From NCBI RefSeq assembly GCF_019711565.1, contig NZ_JAIGNN010000003.1, positions 143,524 to 207,523 on the forward strand: 64,000 nt of DNA, in the 5' to 3' direction. This document shows positions 25,989-34,900 of this stretch, one piece after another. Both the position numbers and the translations under genes were made by a program. Every line of letters begins with the position of its first letter. Position 1 is the first letter of the stretch. The notes beneath the pieces were generated by a model that saw nothing but the letters and a program-made list of their open reading frames with translations, had not been told where the DNA came from and ran no database searches. The stretch is from Qipengyuania proteolytica. Lineage in GTDB: Bacteria > Pseudomonadota > Alphaproteobacteria > Sphingomonadales > Sphingomonadaceae.

Positions 25989-26330
25989 ATGAACCTCTCT
26001 CTCCCCCGCTCGCTCAATGTCGGCGTCTTCGCAGCCGCGATCGCCTGGACCACGCTCAGCTTCGGCGCCGCGGTAACCCCCAGCCCGGCATCGGCTGCCG
26101 GTAACACCCCCTTCTACACCGCCGAACTGGCGCAGCCTGTCGAAGGCGGCACCGTGGTCGCCGGCGGCGTGGCCTGGAACTGCAAGGGCACGACCTGCGT
26201 CGCGCCGAAGGGCACCTCGCGCCCGCTGCGCGTCTGCCGCGAACTGCAGAAGGAACACGGCGAGATCGCCGGCTTCACCGCCAAGGGCGAAGCGCTGGCC
26301 GAAGACAAGCTGGCCAAGTGCAACGGCTGA
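25989..26330 (+). CDS. Small secreted protein resembling the CC_3452 family
   Basis: A 113-residue protein. The signal peptide ends near PASAA (residue ~35). The mature part has Cys residues in WNCKGTTCVAP, RVCREL and a terminal AKCNG, consistent with two disulfides. This Cys spacing and ending match a small alphaproteobacterial family named after Caulobacter CC_3452; function unknown. The start at ATG 25989 follows AGGAAGGA. A strong terminator follows at 26373-26406. Confidence 0.75.
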   Translation: MNLSLPRSLNVGVFAAAIAWTTLSFGAAVTPSPASAAGNTPFYTAELAQPVEGGTVVAGGVAWNCKGTTCVAPKGTSRPLRVCRELQKEHGEIAGFTAKGEALAEDKLAKCNG

Positions 26331-26372
26331 CCTGAACTTCCCCCACCCCTCTCCATCAGGTGGGATACCTCA

Positions 26373-26406
26373 AGGGCTCCGGCACGCATTCGCCGGGGCC
26401 CTTTTT
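26373..26406 (+). terminator. Rho-independent terminator after the CC_3452-like gene
   Basis: AGGGCTCCGGC and GCCGGGGCCCT pair with one mismatch around an 8-nt loop and run into TTTTT. It also ends at the first base of the convergent HAD gene's stop, so it may serve both strands. Confidence 0.8.
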
Positions 26407-27018
26407 CTATGGGCGGATAAGTCCGCGCGAGACGAGGTCCGCCTCCAGCGTCGGGGCATCGGCGAAATGGTGGACCTGCCAGCCGCACTCGCTCGCCGCC
26501 GCGACATTGGCGGCATTGTCGTCGATGAAGAGCATGGCTGCGGCGGGCAGGCCGAAGCGCCGCTCGGCGAGCCGGAAGATCGCGGGATCGGGCTTGGCGA
26601 GTGTCTCCTCACCGGAGACCACGATGTCGCGGAAGCGGTCGAAGATGGGGGCAGTGGGGCGGAACCCCGCCCAGAACTCAGCACCGAAATTGGTGATCGC
26701 GAACAGCGGGACGCCGGCTTCGTCGAGCCGCTCGACCAGCGACAGGCTACCCGGCACCGGGCCGGGGATGGTGTCGTTGAAGCGCGTCGCATAGGCGCGG
26801 ATCTCGGGTTCGAACTCGGGATAGCGCGCGATCCGTTCGGGCACCATGTCGGCCAGCGTCCGGCCGCGATCATGCTCGAAATGCCATTCCTCGGTCACGA
26901 CTTCAGTGAGCAGCGTCTCGAGCCGCACCGGGTCGTCGACGATGCGTTCGAACAGATGGGACAGCTGCCACTGGTAGAGCACCCGCCCGACATCGAACAC
27001 GACGGCTTCTATCGCCAT
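26407..27018 (-). CDS. HAD-superfamily hydrolase (haloacid-dehalogenase-like phosphatase)
   Basis: A 203-residue protein. Motif I is modified: VVFDVGRVLY holds the nucleophile Asp, but the usual second Asp (DxD) is Gly-Arg as in YihX-like phosphatases. Motif II is ITNFG, motif III Lys is in AKPDPAIF, and motif IV is FIDDNAANV. It is probably a phosphatase for a small phosphosugar or similar; the substrate is unknown. ATG 27018 was chosen because the fold begins there. Confidence 0.88.
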   Translation of the reverse strand: MAIEAVVFDVGRVLYQWQLSHLFERIVDDPVRLETLLTEVVTEEWHFEHDRGRTLADMVPERIARYPEFEPEIRAYATRFNDTIPGPVPGSLSLVERLDEAGVPLFAITNFGAEFWAGFRPTAPIFDRFRDIVVSGEETLAKPDPAIFRLAERRFGLPAAAMLFIDDNAANVAAASECGWQVHHFADAPTLEADLVSRGLIRP

Positions 27019-27039
27019 TTGCGGATCCCCAAACACCAA

Positions 27040-27068
27040 CGGCCCGCACCCCTTTCGGGGCCGGGCCG
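27040..27068 (-). terminator. Hairpin after rpmJ, possible terminator
   Basis: On the minus strand CGGCCCGGCCCC, a GAAA loop and GGGGTGCGGGCCG form a long stem with small mismatches. Only a loose T-containing stretch follows, so termination is uncertain. Confidence 0.4.
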
Positions 27069-27108
27069 GTCGTGCAAGACTACGCCACCCATCGGGCAGC
27101 GCGCCGAA

Positions 27109-27234
27109 TCAGCCCTGGCGGGCCTTGAAGCGGCGGTTGGTCTTGTTGATGACGTAGGTGCGCCCGCGGCGACGGATCACGCGGCAATCCCGGTGACGGT
27201 CCTTGAGCGACTTGAGGCTGTTGCGGATCTTCAT
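27109..27234 (-). CDS. rpmJ: 50S ribosomal protein L36 (long, zinc-free type)
   Basis: A 41-residue protein beginning [25 protein letters not shown]. The single remaining Cys shows that the four-ligand zinc site of C+ L36 is absent, as is usual for the alphaproteobacterial 41-residue form. ATG 27234 is the standard start; it is monocistronic. Confidence 0.95.
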   Translation of the reverse strand: MKIRNSLKSLKDRHRDCRVIRRRGRTYVINKTNRRFKARQG

Positions 27235-27322
27235 GATAGGTCTCGTCAAATAAATACGCGCCGGAGATAGGCCCCGACGCGCCGAATTCAAGCGCGCCCG
27301 TTAACGGCGGGGAGGGATTCGG

Positions 27323-28336
27323 TCAAGTGTCCTGACGGATTTCGGACAGGCGCCGTTCCCATTGCAGCGCGTGGGTCACGATGGTGTCGAGGTCCGCATA
27401 CTTGGGCTCCCACGGCAGGGTCGCGCGAATTCGGGAGGGGTCGGAGACCAGCTTGCCCGGATCGCCCGCGCGGCGCGGCTGCATCTCGCGCACGATCGTC
27501 TGGTTGGTCACGCGGTCCACCGCGTCGAGTACTTCGAGCACAGAGAAGCCGCGCCCGTAGCCGCAATTCATGGTCAGCGAGCGGTCCGGCTGTTCGATCA
27601 GCGCCTCGAGTGCCAGCACATGCGCATTGGCGAGATCGCTGACGTGGATGTAGTCGCGCACGCCGGTGCCGTCGGGCGTGTCGAAATCGGTCCCGAACAC
27701 GCCGACATGGTTGCGCTTGCCCGTCGCCGCCTCGCACGCCACCTTGATCAGGTGCGTCGCCCCCGCGGTCGACTGGCCGGTGCGCGCATCGGGATCGGCA
27801 CCCGCGACATTGAAGTAGCGCAGCGCGCAGAAGTTGAAGCCATGCGCCGCGCTTGCATCGGCGAGCATCTGCTCGGTCATCAGCTTCGACCAGCCGTAGG
27901 GATTGATCGGCTGCTTTGGCGTGTCTTCGGTAAGCTGCTCGACATCGGGCATGCCATAGGTCGCTGCGGTCGAGCTGAAGATGAAGTGTTCCACCCCACA
28001 CTCGACCGCGGCTTCGATCAGCGCGCGGCTCTTCACCGTGTTGTTCTCGTAATATTTGAGCGGGTTCTCAACCGATTCGGGCACGATGATCGAGCCGGCG
28101 AAATGCATGATCGCCTTGATCCCCTGCTCTTCGAAAATCTGTGCCAGCAGGACGCCGTCGGCGATGTCCCCGCGGTAAAGCGGAACGTCTTCCGGCACGG
28201 CGAAGGCAAAGCCGGTCGAGAGATTGTCGATCACCGCGACCGGCCAGCCCGCATCGCGCAGGGCAAGCACGGCGTGGCTGCCGATATAGCCGGCACCGCC
28301 GGTGACGAGGACGGGCACTTTCTGGTCGCTGCTCAT
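27323..28336 (-). CDS. galE: UDP-glucose 4-epimerase
   Basis: Short-chain dehydrogenase-type epimerase interconverting UDP-glucose and UDP-galactose; 337 residues. It has GGAGYIGSH near the N-terminus for NAD, SSTAATYG with the catalytic Ser/Thr, and PYGWSK with the catalytic Tyr and Lys. RDYIHVSDLANAH is typical of GalE. ATG 28336 is favoured over a longer frame to 28450. Confidence 0.95.
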   Translation of the reverse strand: MSSDQKVPVLVTGGAGYIGSHAVLALRDAGWPVAVIDNLSTGFAFAVPEDVPLYRGDIADGVLLAQIFEEQGIKAIMHFAGSIIVPESVENPLKYYENNTVKSRALIEAAVECGVEHFIFSSTAATYGMPDVEQLTEDTPKQPINPYGWSKLMTEQMLADASAAHGFNFCALRYFNVAGADPDARTGQSTAGATHLIKVACEAATGKRNHVGVFGTDFDTPDGTGVRDYIHVSDLANAHVLALEALIEQPDRSLTMNCGYGRGFSVLEVLDAVDRVTNQTIVREMQPRRAGDPGKLVSDPSRIRATLPWEPKYADLDTIVTHALQWERRLSEIRQDT

Positions 28337-28470
28337 GGGGCCGCGCCGTAGCATACGATTTGGTAACGGCAAGCCGTCTAGGGGCCCGCCCGAGGCGTCC
28401 CGGAGCGGATTGCGGTAGCTGTGCGTTGTGCAGGTGTCGCGCCGCGACAAGAGAGACGTGAAAGGATCGC

Positions 28471-29076
28471 ATGATGAAACCCCTCCTCCCGCTTGCCGGC
28501 CTCGTGGCCACCATCGCCCTCGGCGGCTGCGCGACGCCGCCCGGCCCGGTCGAAGTGACCCGTTTCGTCGCGGTCGACCAGACGAGCCGTCTCGGCCAGG
28601 GGACGATCTTCATCGAGACGATGGAAGGCACCGATGGCGATAGCCTGGAGCTCGCCCCCTACAAGGCGGCCGTAGCCGCCGAGCTGACCGCGCTGGGCTA
28701 TGTCGAAAGCGACCGAGCTTCGGCCGGCCAGATCGCACAGGTCGGCGTGGGCAAGTATTTCCGCGAGGCGGGCGACCGGCGCGGCCCGGTCAGCGTCGGC
28801 GTTGGTGGTGGCACGGGCGGATACCGTTCCGGCGTGGGTGTCGGCCTCGGCATCAATCTCGGCGGCGACAAGGACCGCCTCGGCACCGAACTGTCGGTGC
28901 GCATCACCGATGCGGCCAGCGGCACGAGCCTGTGGGAAGGCCGCGCCGATTTCAGTCCGCCCGAGAATTCCCCCCTTGCACGCGGTACGGCGAACGCCCA
29001 GACGGTCGCCTCCGCGCTGTTCCGGGAGTTTCCCGGCAACAATGGCGAAACGATAGAAGTGAAGGTTAGCGAGTGA
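28471..29076 (+). CDS. Lipoprotein of unknown function (DUF4136-like)
   Basis: A 201-residue protein with a clear lipobox (ALGGC, Cys ~21). The mature part has an N-terminal strand-rich domain ([11 protein letters not shown]), a Gly-rich loop ([18 protein letters not shown]) and a final segment with [16 protein letters not shown]. This pattern resembles DUF4136 outer-membrane lipoproteins. ATG 28471 follows AAAGGATCGC. The stop overlaps the GTG of the M14 gene by 4 nt. Confidence 0.75.
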   Translation: MMKPLLPLAGLVATIALGGCATPPGPVEVTRFVAVDQTSRLGQGTIFIETMEGTDGDSLELAPYKAAVAAELTALGYVESDRASAGQIAQVGVGKYFREAGDRRGPVSVGVGGGTGGYRSGVGVGLGINLGGDKDRLGTELSVRITDAASGTSLWEGRADFSPPENSPLARGTANAQTVASALFREFPGNNGETIEVKVSE

Positions 29077-30209
29077 GCGATATCAGGATCGATTGCGGGT
29101 TCGACAGCGGCAATATCGAGGTGCTGTCGATCGAAGGGGCGACGGCGAAACTGGCGATCCGCAAGGATCACATGAGCGAATTCGCCCAGTGGTATCACTT
29201 CCGCGTCAGTGGCGCCGAAGGGCGCGAGCTCGAATTGAACATCACCGGCCTCAACGATAGCGCCTATCCCGGCGGCTGGCCGGGCTATGACAGCTGCGTT
29301 TCCGAAGATCGCGATTACTGGGGCCGCGCCTCGTCGAGCTGGGACAAGGACGCCGATGGCGGAACGCTGACGATCCGCTACGCGCCCGCGAGCGACATTG
29401 CGTATTTCGCCTATTTCGCGCCCTATTCGATGGAGCGGCACCACGATCTCGTCGCCGAAGCGGCGGCGTCCGAAGGCGTCGAGTACCGCCATCTCGGCAC
29501 CACGCTGGACGGGCAGCCGATCGACTGCCTCTCGATGGGCGAAGGCAGCACGCAGGTCTGGCTCTATGCGCGCCAGCATCCGGGCGAGACGCAGGCCGAA
29601 TGGTGGATGGAAGGCGCGCTCGAAGTGCTGACCGACCCCAGCGACAGCGTGGGGCGCGAGCTGCGCCAGCGCTGCCGCATCCATGTCGTGCCGAATGCCA
29701 ATCCCGACGGCTCGCGCCGCGGCCATTTGCGCACCAATGCGGTGGGCGTGAACCTCAACCGCGAATGGGAAAACCCGACTGCCGAAAAGAGCCCCGAAGT
29801 GCTCGCCATCCGCAATGCGATGGACGAGACGGGCGTCGATTTCGCGATGGACGTGCATGGCGACGAGGCGATCCCGGTCGCCTTCCTCGCCGGATACGAG
29901 GGGATCCCGAGCTGGACCGACGAGCAGGGCGAGCGATATTATCGCTACGAACGCATCCTCGACCGCCGCACTCCCGATTTCCAGACCGAGCACGGCTATA
30001 CCAAGGCCGCGCCGGGCAAGGCCAATCTGGCAATGAGCACCAACCAGGTGGCCGAACGGTTCGGCGCCACGGCGATGACGCTGGAAATGCCTTACAAGGA
30101 CAATCCGGCCAAGCCCGAACCCGAGCAGGGTTGGAGCCCGGAACGCTGCAAGATGCTGGCGCGCGACTGCCTCGCGAGCCTGCTCGAGTGGCTCGACGGC
30201 GAAGGTTGA
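29073..30209 (+). CDS. M14-family zinc carboxypeptidase, cytosolic CCP-like
   Basis: A 378-residue protein starting at GTG 29073. An N-terminal beta domain (~1-115) precedes the M14 catalytic domain, the layout of M14B cytosolic carboxypeptidases. Zinc ligands are His and Glu in [13 protein letters not shown], then His in MDVHGDE; VNLNREW is the family substrate-binding motif and TLEMPYK holds the catalytic Glu. No signal peptide is present, so it is cytoplasmic. It is coupled to the lipoprotein gene. Confidence 0.88.
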   Translation: MSDIRIDCGFDSGNIEVLSIEGATAKLAIRKDHMSEFAQWYHFRVSGAEGRELELNITGLNDSAYPGGWPGYDSCVSEDRDYWGRASSSWDKDADGGTLTIRYAPASDIAYFAYFAPYSMERHHDLVAEAAASEGVEYRHLGTTLDGQPIDCLSMGEGSTQVWLYARQHPGETQAEWWMEGALEVLTDPSDSVGRELRQRCRIHVVPNANPDGSRRGHLRTNAVGVNLNREWENPTAEKSPEVLAIRNAMDETGVDFAMDVHGDEAIPVAFLAGYEGIPSWTDEQGERYYRYERILDRRTPDFQTEHGYTKAAPGKANLAMSTNQVAERFGATAMTLEMPYKDNPAKPEPEQGWSPERCKMLARDCLASLLEWLDGEG

Positions 30210-30216
30210 GCGATAC

Positions 30217-30246
30217 GATACGGGTCGCGGCGCAGCGACCCGTATC
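30217..30246. terminator. Perfect 12-bp inverted repeat between convergent genes
   Basis: GATACGGGTCGC, loop GGCGCA, GCGACCCGTATC. The hairpin lies between the M14 gene and the convergent 61-residue ORF, where a bidirectional terminator is expected. There is no U tract, so its role is inferred from position. Confidence 0.5.
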
Positions 30247-30247
30247 C

Positions 30248-30433
30248 TCAGCTGGCGGCGACGCCGTCGAGAATTTTCTGGGCGACTTCCTCGATCGAAC
30301 CGGTGACCAGCAGCGGCTGGCCGCCGACCATGCCGACGTTGGTCTGGCCGTTCTCGGCAGTTCGCAACCAGGCGATATTGCTGGCGACCACGAGATAATT
30401 GCCGCCGCGCGATTCCAGTTTCACGAATTTCAT
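30248..30433 (-). CDS. Small hypothetical protein, FlbD-like in pattern
   Basis: A 61-residue protein with two beta hairpins and a C-terminal helix (VKLESRGGNYLVVASNIAWLR, then PLLVTGSIEEVAQKIL). The pattern resembles small FlbD-type proteins, but no flagellar genes are nearby, so this is only a fold hint. ATG 30433 has AGGAG eight bases upstream. Confidence 0.6.
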   Translation of the reverse strand: MKFVKLESRGGNYLVVASNIAWLRTAENGQTNVGMVGGQPLLVTGSIEEVAQKILDGVAAS

Positions 30434-30533
30434 CGAATCATCTCCTGACGCGCCGTGGTTAGCGCGTCAGGCGGTTCGCAATGGTTAACGCCGGTCCAGC
30501 AAGTATTCAGTAAGGCCCTGCCAGAGCGGCGAC

Positions 30534-30890
30534 ATGCGCAGTCTCCTCGCAATCCCCGCTCTCGCTGCTGCTGTGGTCGCCGCGCCGGCTTCGGCGACAG
30601 GCGGTTTCCTCTGCAAGACCGCCTCGAAACCGGCGATCGAAGTGGCCGTCGGTTTTGGCCATGTGCCGGGCGCACCGCTGGTCGCCAAACGGCTGCGGGT
30701 CGACGGGAAAGAGGTGCCGGTTCTCGCGCCGCAATGGTGGCTCGATGGCAAGGAGATGCGCATCGAGTTCACCGACACCGATGCCATGCAATCGCTGCTG
30801 GTCATGCGCACCACGTGGAACGAGCCGTATTACGACGGGCAGGTGACCTGGCGCGGCCAGACCCACTGGATCCGCTGCAAGGAGAACTGA
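30534..30890 (+). CDS. Hypothetical secreted protein
   Basis: A 118-residue protein. The signal peptide ends at about PASA (residue ~21). Two Cys remain (FLCKTA near the start, IRCKEN at the end) and could form one disulfide. The rest is beta-rich with Trp residues. No family recognised. Confidence 0.65.
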   Translation: MRSLLAIPALAAAVVAAPASATGGFLCKTASKPAIEVAVGFGHVPGAPLVAKRLRVDGKEVPVLAPQWWLDGKEMRIEFTDTDAMQSLLVMRTTWNEPYYDGQVTWRGQTHWIRCKEN

Positions 30891-30903
30891 GGCAGCCCTA
30901 GCC

Positions 30904-32115
30904 CTAGCGCACCTCGCGGCTCGCCACCCGCCCGTCGATCACCACGCCGGTGACGTGGCTGGTGTATTCGAGCGGGTCGCCGTCGAACAGCGCGACATCG
31001 CCGTCCTTGCCGACGCTGAGCGAGCCGAGCCGCTCGCCCATGCCGATGGCCTTGGCCGCGTCGATGGTAATGGCAGACAAGGCATCTTCGGGCGCGAGGC
31101 CGTTGGCCGCCGCCCAGCCCGCTTCCCACAGGATCACGCGGGTCTTGGGCACATAGCCTTCATAGCCCGATTGCAGCGCGAAGGGGATGCCCGCCTCGCG
31201 CAGCTTGGCCGCGGTGGCGAAGCTGGCGTTCTCCATGTCGCCATAGTGGCGCGCCATGGTCGGGTGGAGGATCACCGTGACGCCCGCCGCCTTCAGCTCG
31301 TCGATCAGGCGATAGCTTTCCGCGCCGCCATCGATCACCATGTCGATGCCGAATTCCTCCTTCAGCCGCAGCGCGCTCATGATGTCCTGCGCGCGGTTGG
31401 CGGTAATCATCAGCGGCACGCGGCGGGCGAGCACGTCCTTCCACACCTGCATATCGAGCTTGTCCGGCGTGCCGGGTTTCTTGGGATCGGGCGCAGCGCC
31501 GCCCTTCGCCGCGGTCAGGGCAGCACGCAGCAGCGCGATCTGCTTCGGTCGTGTACCCGGGCCCTTCTCGCTGTCGATAGCGTTCGGGCCGAGATTGGCC
31601 GCGATCATCGCGCGCGGCACGATGGCGGCGCCGTCGGCCGTCTTCGCCCAGGTCTTGGCGATCATCGTCTGGCCGGAGACGACCGTGCCGGGGCCGTGAC
31701 CGGTGTGGATCGTCGTGACGCCGAGCGAGCGCAGCCAGTCGACCAGCACCTCGTCCGGATTGTAGCCGTCGATCGCGCGCAGTTGCGGCTGGAGCGCGGC
31801 GCCCGTGTCGAGCTGGTCCTGATCGTCGAACTGGTTGAGATAGCCCGCCAGGCCGACCACGGTGCGCGCATCGACAAGGCCGGGGGTGGCGACCTTGGTG
31901 GTCAGCACCTCGATGCCCTCGGGCACGCTGGTGGTGGCAGCCGGGCCGACCGCGACGATCTTGCCATCGCGGATCACGACGATCCCTTCGCTGATGGCCG
32001 GGCCATCCATGGTGTGGAGCGTCTCCGCGCGGATGGCGATATCCTGCGCCGCCAGCTGGGCCGGAGCAAGTCCCACCGCCAGCGCGGCGAGCGGTCTTGC
32101 GAAACGCGCGATCAT
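30904..32115 (-). CDS. Secreted amidohydrolase-like protein lacking metal ligands
   Basis: A 403-residue protein with a signal peptide ending PAQLAAQ. The fold is that of the imidazolonepropionase-like amidohydrolase group (C-terminal AAKAIGMGERLGSLSVGKDGDVALFDGDPL). The HxH motif after PGLVD is replaced by Ala-Arg-Thr, the strand-5 His by Thr in MITANRAQDI, and the final His/Asp region reads QSGYE. It is therefore probably not a zinc hydrolase. Its ATG overlaps the stop of the upstream paralogue, which has the ligands; the pair may form a complex. Confidence 0.8.
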   Translation of the reverse strand: MIARFARPLAALAVGLAPAQLAAQDIAIRAETLHTMDGPAISEGIVVIRDGKIVAVGPAATTSVPEGIEVLTTKVATPGLVDARTVVGLAGYLNQFDDQDQLDTGAALQPQLRAIDGYNPDEVLVDWLRSLGVTTIHTGHGPGTVVSGQTMIAKTWAKTADGAAIVPRAMIAANLGPNAIDSEKGPGTRPKQIALLRAALTAAKGGAAPDPKKPGTPDKLDMQVWKDVLARRVPLMITANRAQDIMSALRLKEEFGIDMVIDGGAESYRLIDELKAAGVTVILHPTMARHYGDMENASFATAAKLREAGIPFALQSGYEGYVPKTRVILWEAGWAAANGLAPEDALSAITIDAAKAIGMGERLGSLSVGKDGDVALFDGDPLEYTSHVTGVVIDGRVASREVR

Positions 32116-33416
32116 TGGCCTGCCTCCGCTTCCGCTGCTTCCCAGTGGTGATGGGCGAGCTCCATCGGACTGCCCGCGCCGTAGCCGCCTTCGGCCATCA
32201 GCCGGCCCTCCTCCGTCGTGCGATCGAACAGCTTCTCGCCCTCGATCCAGGTCTCCATAACATGGCTGTAGACCGACAACGGATCGCCCGAGAGGACGAT
32301 GAAGTCCGCATCCTTGCCTGGTTCGAGGCTGCCGACCTTATCGTCGAGCCCGAGCTGCTTCGCGCCGTTGATCGTCAGCGCGCGCAGCGCCCCGTCGCGG
32401 CTCATCCCGCCGCGCACCGCCATCCCCGCCTCGCGGAACAGGAGGCGCGAATCGATGATCCCGTCGTCCGAATGGAGCGAGGTCAGAATGCCTGCCCGCT
32501 CGAGAATCCCCGCCGTCTCCAGCCGCGATCCTTGCGCCTCCAGCTTCCCGCCGGGACTGTCGACGAGGATGTTGGAAACGGGAACGCCCGCTGCGGCAAG
32601 CTCGTCCGCCACCTTCCATGCTTCCATGCCGTGCTGGATCAGGACCTTGAAGCCGAATTCGCGCTGCAGCCGCAGCACGGTCATGATGTCGTCGGCGCGG
32701 TGGGTGTGATGGTGGACCAGCCGCTTGCCGGACAGCACCTCGCACAGCACTTCCTTGCCGAGATCGACCGTCTTGCGATCGCCCTTGCAATAGGCCTGCG
32801 CCTCGGTGAAGGCGGCGCGGACCAGGGCGGCAGACTTGGCGCGGGTGGTCGGGAAACCCGGGGTCTCGCGGATCGGGTTCGTGCCATTGGCCATCTTGAG
32901 GCCTCCCATCACCGACCCGTCGGGCCACAGCCAGGCGATGTCTTCCACAGTGTCGCCATCGCGCAGGCGCATGTAGAAGGTCTGGCCGCTCACCAGCCAG
33001 CCCGATCCGGGCATGACATTGGCGGTGGTCACGCCGCCCGCGCGCGCCTTGGCAATGCTCGAATCGCGCGGGTCGATCGCGTCCATCGCGCGCACTTCGG
33101 GCTGGATCGGGGAGGAGCGGTCCGCGCCTGCGACCGAGCCGATATGCGAATGCGTGTCGACGATGCCGGGCATGATGACCATGCCGCTCGCATCGCGCCG
33201 CTCGGCATTGGCGGGGATTGAGACATCGGTGCCGACTGCGCGGATCTTCCCGTCGGCGACGACAAGCGTCGCATTCTCGAGCGTCGGTCCGGCCATCGTG
33301 TGGATCGTCGCGCCTTCGAAGGCGATCGGGCGCTCCTGTGCCAGCACCGGCTGGGCCCAGGCAATGGCAGCGGCGCAGGCCAGCAGGCTCGCGCGGCGGA
33401 CGGTTTGTCGCGGCAT
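32112..33416 (-). CDS. Secreted amidohydrolase (imidazolonepropionase-like), catalytically complete
   Basis: A 434-residue protein with a signal peptide ending PVLAQ. The metal-binding HxH is present in PGIVDTHSHIG. HHHTHRADDI supplies the strand-5 His, and SLHSDDG supplies the last Asp. The C-terminal sheet follows NGAKQLGLDDKVGSLEPGKDADFI. It probably cleaves a cyclic amide or a dipeptide in the periplasm; the substrate is unknown. ATG 33416 follows GGGGAGAATTCC. It is the upstream member of a tandem pair with the degenerate paralogue. Confidence 0.85.
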   Translation of the reverse strand: MPRQTVRRASLLACAAAIAWAQPVLAQERPIAFEGATIHTMAGPTLENATLVVADGKIRAVGTDVSIPANAERRDASGMVIMPGIVDTHSHIGSVAGADRSSPIQPEVRAMDAIDPRDSSIAKARAGGVTTANVMPGSGWLVSGQTFYMRLRDGDTVEDIAWLWPDGSVMGGLKMANGTNPIRETPGFPTTRAKSAALVRAAFTEAQAYCKGDRKTVDLGKEVLCEVLSGKRLVHHHTHRADDIMTVLRLQREFGFKVLIQHGMEAWKVADELAAAGVPVSNILVDSPGGKLEAQGSRLETAGILERAGILTSLHSDDGIIDSRLLFREAGMAVRGGMSRDGALRALTINGAKQLGLDDKVGSLEPGKDADFIVLSGDPLSVYSHVMETWIEGEKLFDRTTEEGRLMAEGGYGAGSPMELAHHHWEAAEAEAGQ

Positions 33417-33472
33417 GGAATTCTCCCCTTGGCCTGCCACCCTAGCGCCGGATGGCGGGCCCGCAAGCCCGA

Positions 33473-34492
33473 TCAGGCGACCAGCGGTTCGAGTAGGCGG
33501 AGCGTGCGCGCATCGGCGTCGAGCTCGACCCGGATGCCGTGCGGCAGGCTCAGCTGGTTGGTGATGTGGCCGATATTGGCGCCGGTGAAGACAGGCACGC
33601 CCAGCCCGCCGAGATGATGATCGAGGATCTGGTCGAGCGTCACGCTCGCCTGCTCCTGATCCTCGGCATCGCAGCGCGTGCACTGGCCGAAGACGACGCC
33701 CGCGACGCGATCGAGCACGCCGGCCAGCCGCAATTGCTGGAGCATCCGGTCCACGCGATAAACCGCCTCGTTCACGTCTTCGAGAAACAGGATCGCCCCG
33801 CCCATATCCGGGAGCCACGGCGTACCCATCAGCGTCGACAGGATGGTGAGGTTGCCGCCGAGCAATCGGCCCTGCGCGATCCCGCCGGCAATCGTGCGAC
33901 CCGGCCTGCCGACCTCCCCCTCGGCCTCTGCCCCGCCGAGAACCGGCATCTCGCCGGTGAAGGCGAGCCGCCACAGGCTTTCCCAGCTCGCCTTCTCCCA
34001 CCGGCTCGCGCCATTGGGGCCGTGGATTGTCGCGAAGCCCGCCCGCTGCGCGATGGCGAGATGCAGCGCGGTCGTGTCGCTATAGCCGATCAGCAGTTTC
34101 GGATTGGCGCGGATCGCCTGCCAGTCGAGCAGCGGCAGGATGCGCGCGCCGCCCCAACCCCCGCGCACGGCGAAGATCGCGCGCACCTCCGCATCGGCGA
34201 ACATGGCAGAGACGTCGGCCGCGCGATCGACATCCGCGCCCGCAAGATAGCCGTTCCGATCGTCCACATGCCGACCGAGTTTCGGGACCAGACCCATGCC
34301 CCTGATCCAGTGCTGAGCACGGTCGAGCTCATACGGCAGCGTCACCGCGCTGGCCGGGGCGACGAGGCCCACGGTGTCGCCGATCCGCAGACGAGGCGGC
34401 TTCGCCGGGGATGCGGCGAGAGCTGGAAAGGGCGAGGCAGCGGTCGCCATGGCCGCTCCCATCACGCCGAGCGCGGCCCGGCGGTCGATCAT
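33473..34492 (-). CDS. LD-carboxypeptidase (S66 family), probably Tat-exported
   Basis: Cleaves the terminal D-Ala from tetrapeptide stems in peptidoglycan recycling; 339 residues. The N-terminus DRRAALGVMGAAMA with a twin Arg before a hydrophobic stretch suggests Tat export, unlike the cytoplasmic E. coli LdcA. The catalytic Ser is in GYSDTTALH, the Glu is in FLEDVNEAVYR, and the His is in NIGHITNQ. ATG 34492 overlaps the cdd stop by 4 nt. Confidence 0.88.
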   Translation of the reverse strand: MIDRRAALGVMGAAMATAASPFPALAASPAKPPRLRIGDTVGLVAPASAVTLPYELDRAQHWIRGMGLVPKLGRHVDDRNGYLAGADVDRAADVSAMFADAEVRAIFAVRGGWGGARILPLLDWQAIRANPKLLIGYSDTTALHLAIAQRAGFATIHGPNGASRWEKASWESLWRLAFTGEMPVLGGAEAEGEVGRPGRTIAGGIAQGRLLGGNLTILSTLMGTPWLPDMGGAILFLEDVNEAVYRVDRMLQQLRLAGVLDRVAGVVFGQCTRCDAEDQEQASVTLDQILDHHLGGLGVPVFTGANIGHITNQLSLPHGIRVELDADARTLRLLEPLVA

Positions 34493-34893
34493 GCGAGGCT
34501 GGCCGGGCCGAAGGCGTGGGGCAGCAGCTGCGACAGCTTCACCCGCGTCACGCTGTCCGGCCCGACGCACAGGATATCCGGATCGGTTCCGCCCAGCTGC
34601 GCGAGCTCGTTGAGGACCTGGCGGCAACGACCGCAGGGCGTGATCGGATCGGTGCCGGGTCCGGTGACGGCCACCGCCTCCAGCCCGCCCCGCACACCAT
34701 CGGCCATCGCTTTCGAGACCGCCACGGTTTCCGCGCACAGCGCAAGCCCGTAGCTCGCATTCTCGATATTGGTGCCGGTCACCACGCTGCCATCGGCAAA
34801 GCGCAAAGCCGCGCCGACCGCGAAGTTCGAATAGGGCGAATAGGAATTCGCCGCCGCTTCGCGCGCTGCTGCAATCAGGTCGTCATCGGTCAT
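34489..34893 (-). CDS. cdd: Cytidine deaminase
   Basis: Deaminates cytidine and deoxycytidine in pyrimidine salvage. The 134 residues fit the short tetrameric form. The zinc site is CAETVA (Cys plus catalytic Glu) and PCGRC. YSPYSNFAVGAAL and NIENASYGLA bind the nucleoside. ATG 34893 was chosen because GAGG lies 5 bases upstream; ATG 34908 would overlap the GH25 gene. It sits between the GH25 and LD-carboxypeptidase genes, overlapping both or nearly so. Confidence 0.93.
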   Translation of the reverse strand: MTDDDLIAAAREAAANSYSPYSNFAVGAALRFADGSVVTGTNIENASYGLALCAETVAVSKAMADGVRGGLEAVAVTGPGTDPITPCGRCRQVLNELAQLGGTDPDILCVGPDSVTRVKLSQLLPHAFGPASLA

Positions 34894-34900
34894 CCGGTCC

